Shown here: in pieces, positions 1-12,264 of the stretch
How positions within the stretch are numbered: the stretch's first letter is position 1
Layout of the letters: the number at the start of each line of letters is the position of its first letter
Assembly (NCBI GenBank): GCA_015179025.1
Contig: WHUX01000122.1
Location: 1 to 64,000, forward strand
Source of the DNA: Terfezia claveryi
Lineage: Eukaryota > Ascomycota > Pezizomycetes > Pezizales > Pezizaceae
Length of the DNA: 64,000 bases
Direction: 5' to 3'
The notes under the pieces: generated by a model
What the model was told of the DNA's origin: nothing
The model's input: the letters and a program-made list of their open reading frames with translations, nothing else
The model's database searches: none
Position numbers and translations under genes: made by a program

Positions 1-3000
1 CCACTACCCCATAGTATTAGGACTTCCATGGCTACGACGTCATGATGTGAATATCCGTTTCGCTAAGAACACTGTTACTTTCGACTCCGATTTTTGCCTC
101 CACCATTGTTGTGAAAAACCCTCGACCATAAGGGTATCTCAATTCCAGTTCCAGAAAACCCTCGAATTGCCCTTATTGCAGGATCAACCTTTAGTCGCCT
201 AGTTAAAAAGCAAAGCAAGTGGAAACAGCCTTCCGGACAACTATCTACGAACTTAATATGGCTTTAAAAGATCCTGAACAACAACTAAGACGGAGGAGGA
301 TAAGATCAAGGAACTAGTCCTTTTGAATACCACGAATTCCTTCCATTATTTAAGAAGGCTATTGCGGAAATCCTCCCCCCCACCGACCTTACGACCATAA
401 AATTCCTCTTAAAGAAGGATTTACTCCCCCTTTTGGACCTCTATACTCCCTATCAAAACCAGAGTTAGAGGCTCTTAAAGTATGGCTGGAAGAAAACCTG
501 TCCAAAGGATTTATTCATGCCTCCTAATCTCCCGCAGGTGCACCTATCTTATTTGTTAAGAAGAAGGATGGGTCCTTGCATCTTTGTGTGGATTATCGTG
601 TCTTAATGATGGTACCATCAAGAACCGATACCCACTACCCCTTATACGAGAGACTTTGACTAGACTTTCTAAGGCACGATACTATATGGCTCTTGACATT
701 AGAAGTGCCTACAACTTCATCCAGATGGCGGAAGGAGAGGAATGGAAAACAGCGTTTCGAACTCGTTATAGCTTATATGAGACCTTAGTTATGCCTTTCG
801 GCCTCACAAATGCTCCTGCCAGCTTCCAACATTTTATTAATGATGTTCTCCATCCCTTCCTTAACAATTTCTGTATGGCTTGTCTTGATGACATTTTAAT
901 ATATAGCGATACCCTTGAAGAACACCGAACACATGTTACCAAGGTATTGCAAGCTCTCCAAAAAGCCGGCCTCTACCTAAAACCCAAGAAGTGTGAATTT
1001 CATAAGACCACGGTCCACTACTTGGGTATGATTATCTCAGTAGAAGGGATACAAATGGATCCAGCTAAAGTTAAGGCCATAATAGACTGGGAATCCCCAA
1101 TTAACCTTCATGATGCTCGTGCTTTTCTAGGATTCGCCAATTTTTATCGCCGGTTTATCAAAAACTTCTCCAAGATTGTGGCTCCTATCATGAAACTAAC
1201 AAATAAAAATACAACCTGGCATTGGAGTGACGAATGCCAGAAGGCGTTCCAAAACCTTAAAACAGTGTTTACTTCCGCTCCCGTTCTCCAGCATTTTGAT
1301 CCCGACCATGAAATTATAGTTGAAACAGATGCATCAGACTACGTTTCTACTGGAATTCTTTCGCAATATGATGATAATAGCATACTTCACCCTGTTGCTT
1401 ACTTCTCTAAGAAGCACTCACCAACTGAATGCAACTATGAGATTTATGATAAGGAATTAATGGCTATTATCCGATGCTTCAAAGAATGGTGAGCTGAATT
1501 GGAATCCACCCCCTATCCAATCAAAGTACTCTCAGATCACAAAAATCTAGAATACTTTATGTCAACAAAGCTCCTCAACTGCCGTCAAGCTCGATGGTCA
1601 GAATTTCTCTCCCCTTCAACTTCAAGATAGTTTACCGTCCAGGTAAAGCAGGAGGAAAACCAGATGCATTAACAAGAAGGTCAGGAGACCTTCCAAAAGA
1701 AGGAGATGAACGTATAAGGTTTCAAAATCAAGTCGTTCTCAAACCTCACAATTTAACAATCAATGCGACAGTAGAAGAGCTGGAACTAGAGGACTTGTTT
1801 AATAGGGTTTTGAAGTTGATCCACTGCCAAGAAAGACATTAGCTAAGCTGCAACAAGGAGAGAAGCGATCTTAGGACATCTCGCTAGCCGAATGTGAAGA
1901 GGATAATGGAAAGCTAAAATATCGTAGGCGGATATATGTACCAAATTATATGCCTCTAAAGTTACGTCTAATTCAGGACCATCACGATATCCCAGCAGCG
2001 GGGCATCCAGGGCGATCCAAGACACTTGAGCTTATCTCGCGACAATATTATTGGCCAAAAATACATAAGGATGTTGATCAGTATGTACGCAATTGTCACC
2101 TCTGTCAACGTGCTCGAACCACACGACATGCCCCATACGGCATTCTTCGACCACTCGCAATTCCCCAAGGTGCTTGGCAAGATATCTCCATGGATTTCAT
2201 TATTGGGCTACCCTGGTCAAATGGATATAACGCAATTTTGGTAGTAGTATGTCGACTAACTAAAATACGGCACTTTATTTCCTGTCGTGATACTACTACT
2301 GCAGAGCAATTAGCAGATCTATATGCTTGGCATATCTTCCGCCTCCATGGTCTTCCTAGAACAATTGTATCAGACCGTGGGTCTCAATTCATCTCTCACT
2401 TTTGGAAAGCTCTCTGTCAAGTGCTTAAGATTCAACCTCTCCTGTCCACACCGTTTCACCCTCAAACTGACGGCCAGACCGAACGAGTTAATGCCACTCT
2501 AGAACAATATTTACGGGTGTATATTAATTATTTGCAGGATGACTGGGAGAACTGGTTGCATCTCGCCGAGTTTGCAGCTAATAATCAAGCTTCTGAAACA
2601 ACTGGGTCATCTCTCTTCTTTGCGAATTATGGTTATGACCCACTGTGGCAATTTGATTTCGAGGAAAAGCCCATAATGACTGGGAGAACTGGTTGCATCT
2701 CGCCGAGTTTGCAGCTAATAATCAAGCTTCTGAAACAACTGGGTCATCTCTCTTCTTTGCGAATTATGGTTATGACCCACTGTGGCAATTTGATTTCGAG
2801 GAAAAGCCCATACGACCTGATGAGCGGAGTGTAATAGAGGTGGCCAGGAAGATCAAGGAAATAATGGAACACTTACAAAACGAGATGGCTAGGGCGCAGG
2901 CATGGCAACAGGAGCAAGTAGACAAAGGACGAGATAATGCTCCAGTATTCAAGAAGGGAGATCTGGTTTGGTTTAATAGCCAGCACATTACAACACAACG

Positions 3001-3395
3001 GCCAAGTAGAAAGCTCGACCATAAACGGATTGGCCCCTACAAGATCACAAAGGTCATATCCCCCTATGCATACGAACTCGACTTCCCCGCTAGTGTGCAT
3101 TATCATCGAGTCCAGCATGTTTCACTTCTCGACCCGGCAAACAATAATCCCCTACCTGGGCAATACAATCCCCCACCTCCACCAGTAATAGTTGATAATG
3201 AGGAAGAGTGGCATGTGGAAGAAATCTTGGATTCTCATCTTCAGAGGAAGAAATTAGAGTACTTAGTAAAATGGGTAGGGTTTGAAAGACCAGACTGGGA
3301 ACCGGCAACAAACATCAACAAACTCAAGGCTATTGATAACTTCCATATGCAAAATCTGAGCAAACCAGGACCATTGCCGGAAGACGAAGACTAAG
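1..3395 (+). pseudogene. Ty3/gypsy chromovirus pol (element 1), decayed
   Basis: Polyprotein for reverse transcription and integration of an LTR retrotransposon, entering from the left edge. Order seen: protease tail (VLGLPWLRRHDV, frame from base 2), RT (584-1492, with [27 protein letters not shown] and the catalytic site as [10 protein letters not shown]), RNase H ([18 protein letters not shown]), tether (GKPDALTRR), integrase (1950-2834, with an NCHLCQ zinc motif, DFIIGLPW and SDRGSQF...[12 protein letters not shown]), and a C-terminal chromodomain (about 3200-3330, EEEWHVEEILD...YLVKWVGFERPDWEP). Gag is absent from the window. It is broken by frameshifts near 600, 1590 and 2676 and by a TGA at 1490-1492 where relatives have Arg. 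The RT Tyr of YxDD is Cys here. The chromodomain places it in the chromovirus branch. Not functional as read. Confidence 0.93.
2539..2812 (+). repeat. Perfect 137-bp tandem duplication inside integrase
   Basis: Bases 2539-2675 are repeated without a mismatch as 2676-2812. The unit covers the segment encoding [15 protein letters not shown] to EEKPI. Because 137 is not a multiple of three, it shifts the integrase reading frame. Perfect identity in an otherwise decayed element means either a recent slippage event or an assembly error. Confidence 0.95.
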
Positions 3396-3415
3396 CCTCA
3401 AGGGACTTCAGCCGT

Positions 3416-3428
3416 AAGGAGGGGATAT
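3416..3428 (+). other. Polypurine tract of element 1
   Basis: Purine-rich run AAGGAGGGGATAT directly before the TG of the 3' LTR. This is the expected plus-strand primer site. Confidence 0.7.
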
Positions 3429-3859
3429 TGTCACGGCGTTAATTTACTTGCGAGCTATTTGACACCCGAACAGGCTTGTTCGAGTGTCAGCACGGTATTT
3501 GAATTTACTTGCGAGGTATTTGACACCCGAACAGGCTTGTTCGAGTGTCAGCAGGCTTGTTCGAGTGTCTTAATACTAGAAGAGATTAGAGAGGTAGATC
3601 GCGGAGTATCACCTGCGATCGCAGGTGACGTCAAGTTAGTCGGGCGCCACTCCTTTGGCCATGGCAATCGTGTATATAGGAAGCCTTAGTTGTCGTTTCT
3701 TGTTCTTGTTCCTTACGCAACGTCTTGTATTATAACCTTGGTAATACAGACTCTGCCTTTTCTCCTGATACTCCAATCTACGGTTATAGTTTCGTCTTCG
3801 TACGCTCCTTGGAGTCACGTCTTTAGTTATAGCCACAGCCATCGACTTACGCCGTTACA
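3429..3859 (+). repeat. 3' LTR of element 1 (431 bp)
   Basis: Begins TGTCACGGCG and ends CGCCGTTACA, so the termini are inverted (TGT...ACA). It contains two full and one partial copy of a hairpin motif (3461-3488, 3522-3549, 3551-3570), a 20-bp perfect palindrome at 3609-3628, and a CGTCTTGTAT...AATACAG block also seen in the LTRs of element 3. The 5' LTR lies outside the window. The LTR abuts sequence belonging to element 2, so element 1 landed in element 2's LTR. Confidence 0.85.
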
Positions 3860-4039
3860 CCAAGCAAGGTAATAATAACTCATCACCTGCGATCACAGGT
3901 GATGATAAAGACAACAATGTCAATAACCCATCACCTGCATCGCAGGTGATGCCGAGGGCAACAATAACAATAACCCATCAATGATACCCGAACAAGCCTG
4001 TTTGAGTGTCAAATCAAGACTAAGAACATGGTTGTGACA
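3860..4039 (-). repeat. LTR remnant of element 2
   Basis: Read on the minus strand, it starts TGTCACAACCATG at 4039 and matches the first ~85 bases of the element 3 LTR, including the hairpin motif (3983-4010). It then diverges into two imperfect copies of the 20-bp palindrome (3883-3902 and 3931-3949). It is cut off at 3859/3860 by element 1. A polypurine tract (AAAGGGGGGATA on the minus strand, about 4040-4052) lies inside it, as expected for a 3' LTR. Confidence 0.75.
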
Positions 4040-4182
4040 CTATCCCCCCTTTAGGCTAGAGCTCTAGCGACTAGGAGGCCTGGGCATGATAACCGGCAAA
4101 ATCAATACTGGAAACAACAACAACAAAGGTAAGAACAAGAACTCTAACTCTAAAAAACAACAAGGATGCAAAAGGTCTGACC

Positions 4183-7100
4183 TCATTCAACTGGGTGAGG
4201 CTTCCTCGAGTATTGTTGGTGGAATAGGGTGACCAAGTCCTGTGCGTTTTCCAGGTCTTCCGCAGGTTGTCAGGTAGTCTCCTTATCCCCTAACCACTTG
4301 ACCTTATACTGAACTCGCCCATAGCGCTTCTTGAAATCCAGTACCTCCTCAACCTCCCACTTTTCTTCACCTGCAATCACTACGGGAAGGGGTGGGGGGT
4401 GCTTTTGCCTGGGGAGGGGATCGTTGGCAGCCGGTTCGATCTCCGAGACGTGAACGACCAGGTAGCGTTTGATATCTTTAGGGAACTTCAACCGGTAGGC
4501 GTGAGTGCTTACATTCCCCAATATCTCATACGGCCCCAGGAACTTATGATCCAGCTTATGAGAAGGTCGTTCTGTCCGGAAGTGCCGGCTGGAGAGCCAC
4601 ACCTTATCTCCTGGCTGATACCTAGGGGCTGGCAACCATGAGCCATTGGCATACTCGGTTTGCCTGGCTTGCGCATATCCCAGCTCGGGTTTTAAGGTGG
4701 AGTGGAGCTCTGCAATTCCAGCTACGAACTCCTTGGCCGGGAGGTGGACTCTCTGCAGGGGCGCCAGGGCATCTACGAATCGTGGTTGCCAACTATAATT
4801 GGCCAGAAAGAGGGAGGTTTTCAAGGACTCTGAGAATTGGTTGTTTGCGGCGAACTCGCAGGTTGCCAACAAGGACACCCAATTATTCTGCTGGTGGTTG
4901 ATATAGGCCCTCAGATATTGTTCCATGATAGCATTCATCCTTTCTGACTGGCCATCAGTTTGGGGGTAGTAGGCTGTCGAGAGGCTTATCCTGATCCCCA
5001 AAAGCTTGCAGAATGCTTTCCAGAATTCCGAGTTGAACTGAGGCCCTCGGTCAGATATAATGGATTCGGGAGACCATGATACCGGAACACGTTGGTGAGG
5101 TAGAGATTGGCTAGTTCTGGGGCGGAGCATGTATTCCGGCAAGGTATCACATGCCTCATTTTCATCAGCCGATCTACCACCATCAGGATGGCATTGAATC
5201 CCGAGTCCTCCGGCAACCTAGTTACGAAGTCCATAGTCAGGTGTTGCCAGGGTCGATCCGGGATCTCCAGGGGCTTCAAGGTTCCGTAGGGAGCATGGTG
5301 TGTAGGCTTTGATCGTTTACAGGTATGGCAGTTCCACACATACCTTTCCATGTCTTTCCGCTAATCAATCTAGGTATACTACCTGGCTAGCAGCTCTAGG
5401 GTTTTAGCAACTCTAGGGTGGCCTGCCGCTGGGGCATTATAGTATTCCTTGATCAATTGTAGGCGCAGCTCTCCTTCCGGTACAAAGAGCCATTCGAGGT
5501 GATAAAGAAGGCCCTCCTGGACAGCATATTCGGTCAGCGAGATCTTGGAGTGGCGGCACTGGCCGGAATCCACTGCGGCGATTATATCCTTAACCAGGGG
5601 GTCCTCCGTACATGCCTGCCATAGCCATAGAAGGAGATTAGCTCCGGCTTCAGCAAGGGTATTGGCTGCTAGGCCGAGATTTTCCGGCTTCAATACCACC
5701 TGATTCTGGTACTTCAGCCTTTCATCCCCCCCTTTTGGGAGATCTCCTGATCTCCTAGTTAACGCATCCGGTTTGCCACCAGCCATTCCAGGCTGATACC
5801 TTATCTTGAAGTTAAACCGAGAGAGGAATTCTGACTACCTAGCCTGTCGGCGATTTAGCAATTTGGTGGTTGTGAAGTACTCTAGGTTCTTATGGTCAGA
5901 GAGGACCTCGATAACCCCCTTTGCCGATTCCAGGTGTGGTCTCCATTCCTCGAATGCTCACACAATGGCCATTAACTCCTTATCATAGATTTCGTAATTA
6001 CACTCCGCTGGGAAGTACTTTTTGGAGAAATAGGCCACTGGGTAGAGGACTCCATCGACATACTGGGACAGGATTCCGGTGGAAACATAGTTGGAGGCAT
6101 CCGTTTCCATGATGCACTCACTATCAGAGTCAAAATGGGCCAGAATTGGGGCTGAGCAGAAGGCTTCCTTGAGGTTCTGGAAGGTGGATTGGGCTTCTGG
6201 ATTCCAGTGGAAGACCCTTTTTGTCAGGTATGAGCTAGCTTCTACCTTCATTTTCATTAAGGCCGTCAGAGGTGCCACGATTCTTGAGTACTCCATGATA
6301 AATCGGCGGTAGAAGTTGGTAAATCCTAGGAAGGCTTGCATATCCTTCAAATTGGCTGGGGTTTCCCACTCTTAGATTGCAGCAACTTTGGCGGGGTCCA
6401 TCCTAATACCTTCCGTGGTTATGATCAAGCCTAGGTACTTCACCTCTTAGACGTGGAATTCGCATTTTTCAGGCTTAAGGTACAGTCCAGCCTGCTCCAG
6501 CTTCTCCAAGACTTGCCTGACATGGATTTTGTGCTCTGCCAGAGTATCTGAATAGATCAAGATATCATCGAGGTAAGCCATTCAGAACACATCTAGGAAG
6601 TCTCGCAGAGTGTCATTAATAAAGTGTTGGAAAGAGGCCGAGGCATTGGTTAAGCCGAAGGGCATGACGTTGTACTCGAAGTGGCCGTAACGTATCTGGA
6701 AGGCAGTTTTCCACTCCTCCCCCTCAGTGATCTGTACTAGGTTGTATGCCCCTCTCAAGTCCAATTTGGTGAACTATTTTACCTTAGAAAGCCTAGCTAA
6801 TGTCTCCTGGATTAGAGGTAGAGGGTACCTGTTTTTGACCGTTATCTCGTTCAGGCCACGATAATCAACACACAACCAAAGAGAGCTATCCAATTTCTTC
6901 ACGAACAGTATAGGAGCACCCGCTGGGGAAGAGCTGTGCCGAATGAAGCTCTTATTCAAGTTCTTCTCCAGGTACTTCTTCAGGGCCTCCAATTCCACTT
7001 GAGACATTCTGTAAAAGGGCCCATAGGGGGGGGTCTTACCCTCTACTAGCGGAATTGTGTGGTTATATAGTTGGTAGGGCGCTAGCTTCTCCGAGGCTTT

Positions 7101-7949
7101 TTCCGAGAACAGATCAATGAATTCGTGGTATTCATCTGGAACCATAGACTTCCACTCCTCTTTGGACCTCGTTTTATTAATTTCCAGGTTCACCTCATGT
7201 ATGGACAGGGCATAAGCCTTCAGCTTGTGCCTCCTGGTGAGGTAAGCGAAAGCCCCTGCCCCGATAAGGCTAACGTTGAGGGACTTTGGGGGACCAGGAG
7301 AGCCAGGGGAGCTAGGAGGCATAGGAGGGGCAGGGGGCACCAGGGAAACCGGGGGTACAGGGGGAACAGGGGGAACAGGGGGAACAGGAGGAACAGGGGG
7401 AACGGAGGGGACAGTGGCGTCAAGGTGTTCTGTCGAATTCACCACTTGGGATGGGTGGATAATAGGGGGTGGTAACGCACATAATCCAGTGGTAGTGGCT
7501 TTTGGATTTCCGCAGTGGTTTTTGCAGTAAGGGCTATTGAACTATAGAGCATAAGAGCCAAAGCTGACTGATACATCATGCATTCTAAGCCATGGGATTC
7601 TGAGGACAATTGGGTACTTGAGCTTTGTAACGAACATAGAGAGGCTTTCGGAGTGGTCCCCAATCTGGGCAGGAGTACATGCGATATTAGTGACGGCTCC
7701 AGAAGAGATAGGTCAGCCATCAATGACATCGAGGAGGCGGGGGGTTTTGAGCTTAGAGGTGGGTATGGCATGCTTACTAACAAAGGTCTGGTCGACAAAG
7801 GCAATTCCTGAAGCTCCACAGAGTATGAGAGCTGATGTGACGAGTGTTTTACCATTGAAAGATATCATGATAAGTACAACAAAATGTTCACCAAATAGGT
7901 GAGACTTGTCAACAGACATAGAAGGAACAGAAAAAGACGACAAAGACAA
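4183..7949 (-). pseudogene. Chromovirus pol (element 2), decayed
   Basis: Minus-strand pol close to that of element 3 (46624-50277). From the N-terminus: protease with the variant ...LCGASGIAF site (about 7710-7850), a Pro-rich linker (7340-7430), RT (6580-7050, [35 protein letters not shown]), RNase H (about 5958-6200, [16 protein letters not shown]), [11 protein letters not shown], integrase (4500-5640, NCHTCKRSKP, MDFVTRLPED, SDRGPQFNSEF, YPQTDGQSERMN) and chromodomain (4270-4390, EEKWEVEEVLD, QYKVKWLGDKE). The reading frame changes several times and TAG/TGA codons replace Gln, Trp and Arg positions that are intact in relatives. The pol stop is at 4183-4185. Confidence 0.92.
7340..7430 (-). 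repeat. 12-bp minisatellite encoding (PPVP) repeats in pol
   Basis: About seven copies of a 12-bp unit (plus-strand core GGGGGAACAGGG) encode a VPPVPPVPP run between protease and RT. Element 3 has only SPVPPSPQKP at this place, so this is a copy-specific expansion. Confidence 0.85.
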
Positions 7950-7984
7950 ATAACCCAGGATAGGTCCCTTGCTAGTGTCAGCAA

Positions 7985-8875
7985 CTAGGCAAGGGACTCC
8001 ACTTTTCCCGACTCTTCTAGGGTCTCGGATATTGCATGTACGGCCAGGGAGCGGTTTTTATGGAGGGGACAGGCTGCGATGAAGTGATTCCCTTTCCTAC
8101 AGGCCATACACAATCCATTGTTATGGCGACGTTCCCTCTCTTCTTATGTTAGGCGGGGCCTTCCTGATGATAAGTCCATGGGGGTGGTGCCGCCCGCCAC
8201 CAGAGATGAGTGGGCTGGCTTATTGGCTGTAACTTGGGTCTGAGGGCTAGGGTTCTAGAGTCGAGTTTGTTGCTGGAGGTGCTGGGTTTTAACAGGAGGT
8301 CGATAGGTACTGGGGGCACTGGCTTGGACTCTCAACCTAGCCATTTTTTGCTCCATTTTGGATGCCTAATCAATGTATTCATCGAGAGTTTTAACATCTG
8401 GAGATTGCAGGAGGGCCTTTTTGAGCTCAATATTGAGGCCTTCTTCAAATTGTTCCCGCTTTACCCGATCGTTCCATTCTACCTCTGCTGCCAACCTTGA
8501 GAATTCAGCCACATACGCTGAGAGGTTATGTCCTCTCTGTTTTAGTTCTTGGAGAGCACGAGTTGCCATACTCGCAGGATCTGGGTCTCCAAAAGCGCAG
8601 TCGAGGATTATGAATAAAGTAGCGATGTCAGGGAGGTTGAAGCGGTCATCGAGCATATAGGGTTGGACCTGGTCCAAAGCTATGCCCTCCAGTAGTCCAT
8701 ATACATAGGCTAATCGGTGCTGAACAGTAGGGAACTTTGCAGCATCCCCATTCAGTTTGATCTAGATGGAATTTTTCCAGGCTTTCAGGCGAGTCCTGTC
8801 GCTATTAAACTTCGGTGGGGTGGGGAGATCCTGGGTAGTGTGCGCCACAGGTCGGGTCGGAGCAAGTTTCGCTAG
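7985..8875 (-). pseudogene. Chromovirus gag (element 2), 5' truncated
   Basis: Gag nucleocapsid precursor. The capsid segment (8366-8677) reads LDQVQPYML...FIILDCAFGDPD...LSAYVAEFSRLAAEVEWND, the Retrotrans_gag type. The CCHC zinc knuckle (about 8087-8128) is intact, CMACRKGNHFIAAC. It is collinear with element 3 gag (45383-46588) and still has its knuckle Cys, which element 3 has lost. In-frame stops lie in the linker regions. The gene loses similarity near 8875, where the hAT-like subterminal sequence begins; the N-terminal ~120 residues are absent. Confidence 0.85.
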
Positions 8876-9045
8876 TTGTCAACCCACTTCGGAAACTGAC
8901 TCAACTCGCCTGTCCCAGCAGCAACCCGACTCAAACCCGTTGGCCGATTAACCTATGAAAATCCGGTTACCTGCTTTTTTTCTGAATACTCGCCAAGGCC
9001 ATGGGTAATTGCCAAGTAACCCGAACCCCACCAAGCCATTCCGTT
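8876..9045. repeat. Subterminal end region, left (hAT-like)
   Basis: Directly after the truncated gag comes a C-rich strand with GTCAACCCACTTCGG, CAACCCGACTCAAACCCG and CCAAGTAACCCGAACCCC. Short ACCCGAC-type repeats just inside transposon ends are typical of hAT elements. Its reverse complement resembles 29085-29264 (shared TTCGGGTT, CTTGGCAATTACC, CTTGGCGA, GGGTTGAGT), so the two segments are inverted relative to each other. The exact terminus and target duplication were not identified. Confidence 0.5.
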
Positions 9046-9065
9046 GTTCCCATGTATTTTTGTTC

Positions 9066-9150
9066 TATTACGGGAAATTGTCATGGGAAATTGTCATGGG
9101 AAATTGTCACGGGAATGTATTACGGGAATGTATTATAGGAAAGTATTACC
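9066..9150. repeat. 12-bp minisatellite, ATTGTCATGGGA type
   Basis: About six degenerate copies of a 12-bp unit (ATTGTCATGGGA / TGTATTACGGGA). It belongs to the TGTCAYGGG-core minisatellites that recur at 10275, 12568, 16313, 19618 and 28686. Confidence 0.85.
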
Positions 9151-9495
9151 AGAAGGAACTTGTCATAACCAACCACTTTCTCGACCAATAAATAGACCCA
9201 TATCAATGTAATGATACCATGCCTCTAGAAAACTAAATTAAATACCTTATCATGTATAACTGAATCTGAAAACTATATACCATGAACTACCCAATTTAAG
9301 ATTAAACTAACTACTCATTCACCCCATTGTAGGCTAACTAAGAAAGATAGAAATCACAATATAGATACATAAACTAAGTCCCTACGGAACTAATCCTACT
9401 CCCTGAAGTCCCATCTAAATCTGATAGTTCTTTCTGATCCTTTTACGCAAGTGATCATTAACTGGTGTGGTGATGACTGCCAGTTCCTTACCCTT

Positions 9496-12264
9496 CTACC
9501 TTTTCTTACTATGAGGTGTCGTTGTTGATGGCTCCCTCACAGATTTATTCATATTCCAGGCATGCCGTGAAAGTGGTGTTGAAATGAGGGCATTGCTTCC
9601 TCCAAATGGGCTAAATTGGAGTTCATCATTGGAATCTGAGCCTCTGTCCAAGTCTATATCTTCTTCACTATTATTGTACGCCTTATTATCCAGATCTTCA
9701 TCATGAACAGGGATCATTTGGCGCAGGAAATCAGCGTCCAGGGTGCAAGCTTGAATTATACCGTTGGCATTATCTATGTCTTCTCTGGTATAAAGATCTA
9801 GAAGTTCTATATCCTCTAAATTATCATTAAAGTCTACTATCGACCACTTATCCCATGATTTGGCAATCAAGAGATCTTGTATTATTTGTCCGCTAAGTCG
9901 ATTCCTCCAATATAGTATCACATCTCTGGCGGAACTAAAAAGTCTCTCAACAGATACTGACGTGATTGGTATACTCAGGATATCACGAGCTATACATGTA
10001 AGGGTCGGAAACTCAGTGCTATTTGACTTCCATCAGATTAATGGGTTTCCCTGATGAAGTAGTACTGGAGCTGAGTTCAGATATCACACAACTTCAGTCG
10101 TATCCTGATCAGGACGAGAATGTTGAGCCTGCAATCTCCGCATAATGTAAGAGCCTTCTATTGTATTAGATTCTTAGATTGGTTCATTATGTTGGCTTTT
10201 AACAAGATGTTAATAATTACTCTCATAAAAGTCCTCGAATTGGGTCCTAATCACAGATAGTTAGCTAGTGAATTTGTTACGGGTTTTGTCACGGGTTTTG
10301 TCATGGGTTTTGTCACGGGTATTGTTATGGGGTTTATCATAGGATTTGTTACGGGTTGTCACCAGATCAACTTTTGGCTCACTTATAGAAATCTGTATAT
10401 GAGACTGTACTAGTTATACCCTCTTGCATTGACGGATCCTAGATTTGTACTAAACCACATGAATCATACATAGACAATTTTTTCGAGGGGTCTAGAATGC
10501 TCACAATGTTGTAGATAAACTCTCACTGTGTAGTCTCTGAATAATACTTCTGAAAAACTTTTTTGGTAGCTTTCGATACCTGTAATAAACCAGTTATCCA
10601 TAGAGTATCCGGCAGCTTTCGGACCTCTCTGTGTTGTCGGGCAATGTGCTCAAAAATGTCATTATAGATGAAATAAGCATTATGTATTGTAGCCTTCTTG
10701 CTAGTAGAGATCTCATTCGTATAGTTGGCGAAGGGTTTCAGAAAAGTAATCGCTTGATCGACTTGCCGCCATTCGGCCTCCATAAGTTGGAAAGGGGAGA
10801 ATTTATTGTCCTGGCCAATCTATTGTTCTATAACTGACCTGAGTCTACGCGCTCTCACAAGCATGTCAAATATTGAATTCCAATGTGTTTTCACATCTTA
10901 AAGTAAACCAACGGGCTGTTGTTAGCTAGTATCCTGCAGTAATTTGAATTATGCCAGGTGAGGAGGACTAGCGGTGATAGCTTTAGATATCTCTCGAACC
11001 TAATATAATTAGTGAGTCCCATCTTCATAGAAGTATATAGACTTACCTTAAAAATAGCGCAGCTGAATGAACTAGGAGGAAATTGATGCAAGATATCGAC
11101 TGAGATATCTGGATTGCTTGGATTATGGTCAAAGGTCTCATTAGTAGGTAGGGACTTAAGGTTTTCCATAAATGCTTTACTAGCCAATACCAACACATGA
11201 GCTAAACATGGTAGATAGTACTGATCAGGCTGCCATTTGGAACCAAGAGCTGTACCTTGAAGTTCCCTAGCCATAACGGAGTTAGCCTGTACATTATCGG
11301 TAACTAGACAAAGCACTCGCTGACTTAGGTCAAATTGGCCTAGTATTTCGGCTAATTTTGCTGCTAAAAATTTCCCAGTATGAGATGCACCCCCTAATGC
11401 TTGAAACCCTATTACCTCCTGACGGAGATTCCAATGAGAATCAAGGAAATGTACTGTCGTCCCTGCGAATGCTAACCTATTAGGTGAAGTCCAAGTATCT
11501 GTCACTATGTGGACTTGAACATTCTGAGGAATTATATCTTTAAGCTCTAAGATAATATTCTGAGTATAAGAATGAACTGCATGTCGGATCATAGTTGGTG
11601 ATGGAACTATGACATTTGGATGTAGAATATTAATCAGTCTGCGAAATTGTGTATGCTCGACTATTCGGAATGGTAAATTGGCACTAATAACCATTTTAAC
11701 CAATTCATTCTGGAAAGCTTGGGCTGAGAATCCGGGGATAGGATCTTTGGTAGATTCATCCTGCTAAAAAAAAGGTTAGTGAAATTATTATCTGGTTGCA
11801 TCCTACTAACAAGTATGTAAAATCATACTTTTTAAACTCACCTTGGTTAGCATTTCATGGATAGTCTTGCTTGGGCGCCCAGTTGCATTAAGATATTTAG
11901 TTGACTTTAAATGGCTGGTAAGATGTGAAGTTCCGATATCCGAGGCCCGTGGATGTTGTAAAACTGCATTGTATCCCAAACAATATACAAAGGGTTTTCC
12001 ATCTTGACAATAGACACCTTGGCCAAAGTGTTCCCATTGTTTAGCTTGATGAATGGTAGAGGTCCAATTGGGGTTAGAAAATTTATCATCCCGAGCAATA
12101 ACCTGCTTATCAAGATTGTAGCACATTTGTTGAGACTAAGATGTCATTTCCCACCAAATGAGAAATTCTGTGGGTGCTTCAATGTCAAACTGGTAGCCTA
12201 TTCCTTTGAGTATTGGCATTAATGAGAGTGGGAGGACATTTGATAGTTGGGTCGTTAGTTCCAT
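9496..12264 (-). pseudogene. hAT-superfamily transposase, decayed, one intron
   Basis: Cut-and-paste transposase. Start ATG at 12264 (MELTTQLSNVL). The N-terminal BED-type zinc finger region (12126-11880) ends GTSHLTSHLKS. An intron at 11761-11841 has a GTGAGT donor and a CTAAC branch before AG. The catalytic core (11703-10891) shows VTDTWTS (first Asp), LVTDNVQANS (second Asp) and the CLAH motif. The middle part reads WRQVDQAITFLKPFANYT (10783-10700). The hAT C-terminal dimerisation block spans about 10025-9870: FPTLTCIARDILSIP, VSVERLFSSARDV, YWRNRLSGQIIQDLL. The acidic tail ends SKKR at about 9496. Stops include TAG at 12136-12138 and TGA at 10033-10035 (Trp in the family). A 12-bp minisatellite (10275-10355) has invaded the coding frame. 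Inactive. Confidence 0.92.
10275..10355. repeat. 12-bp minisatellite, TTTTGTCACGGG type
   Basis: Seven copies of TTTTGTCACGGG/TTTTGTCATGGG and variants, lying inside the hAT transposase region and adding a TAG to each unit on the coding strand. Confidence 0.88.
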
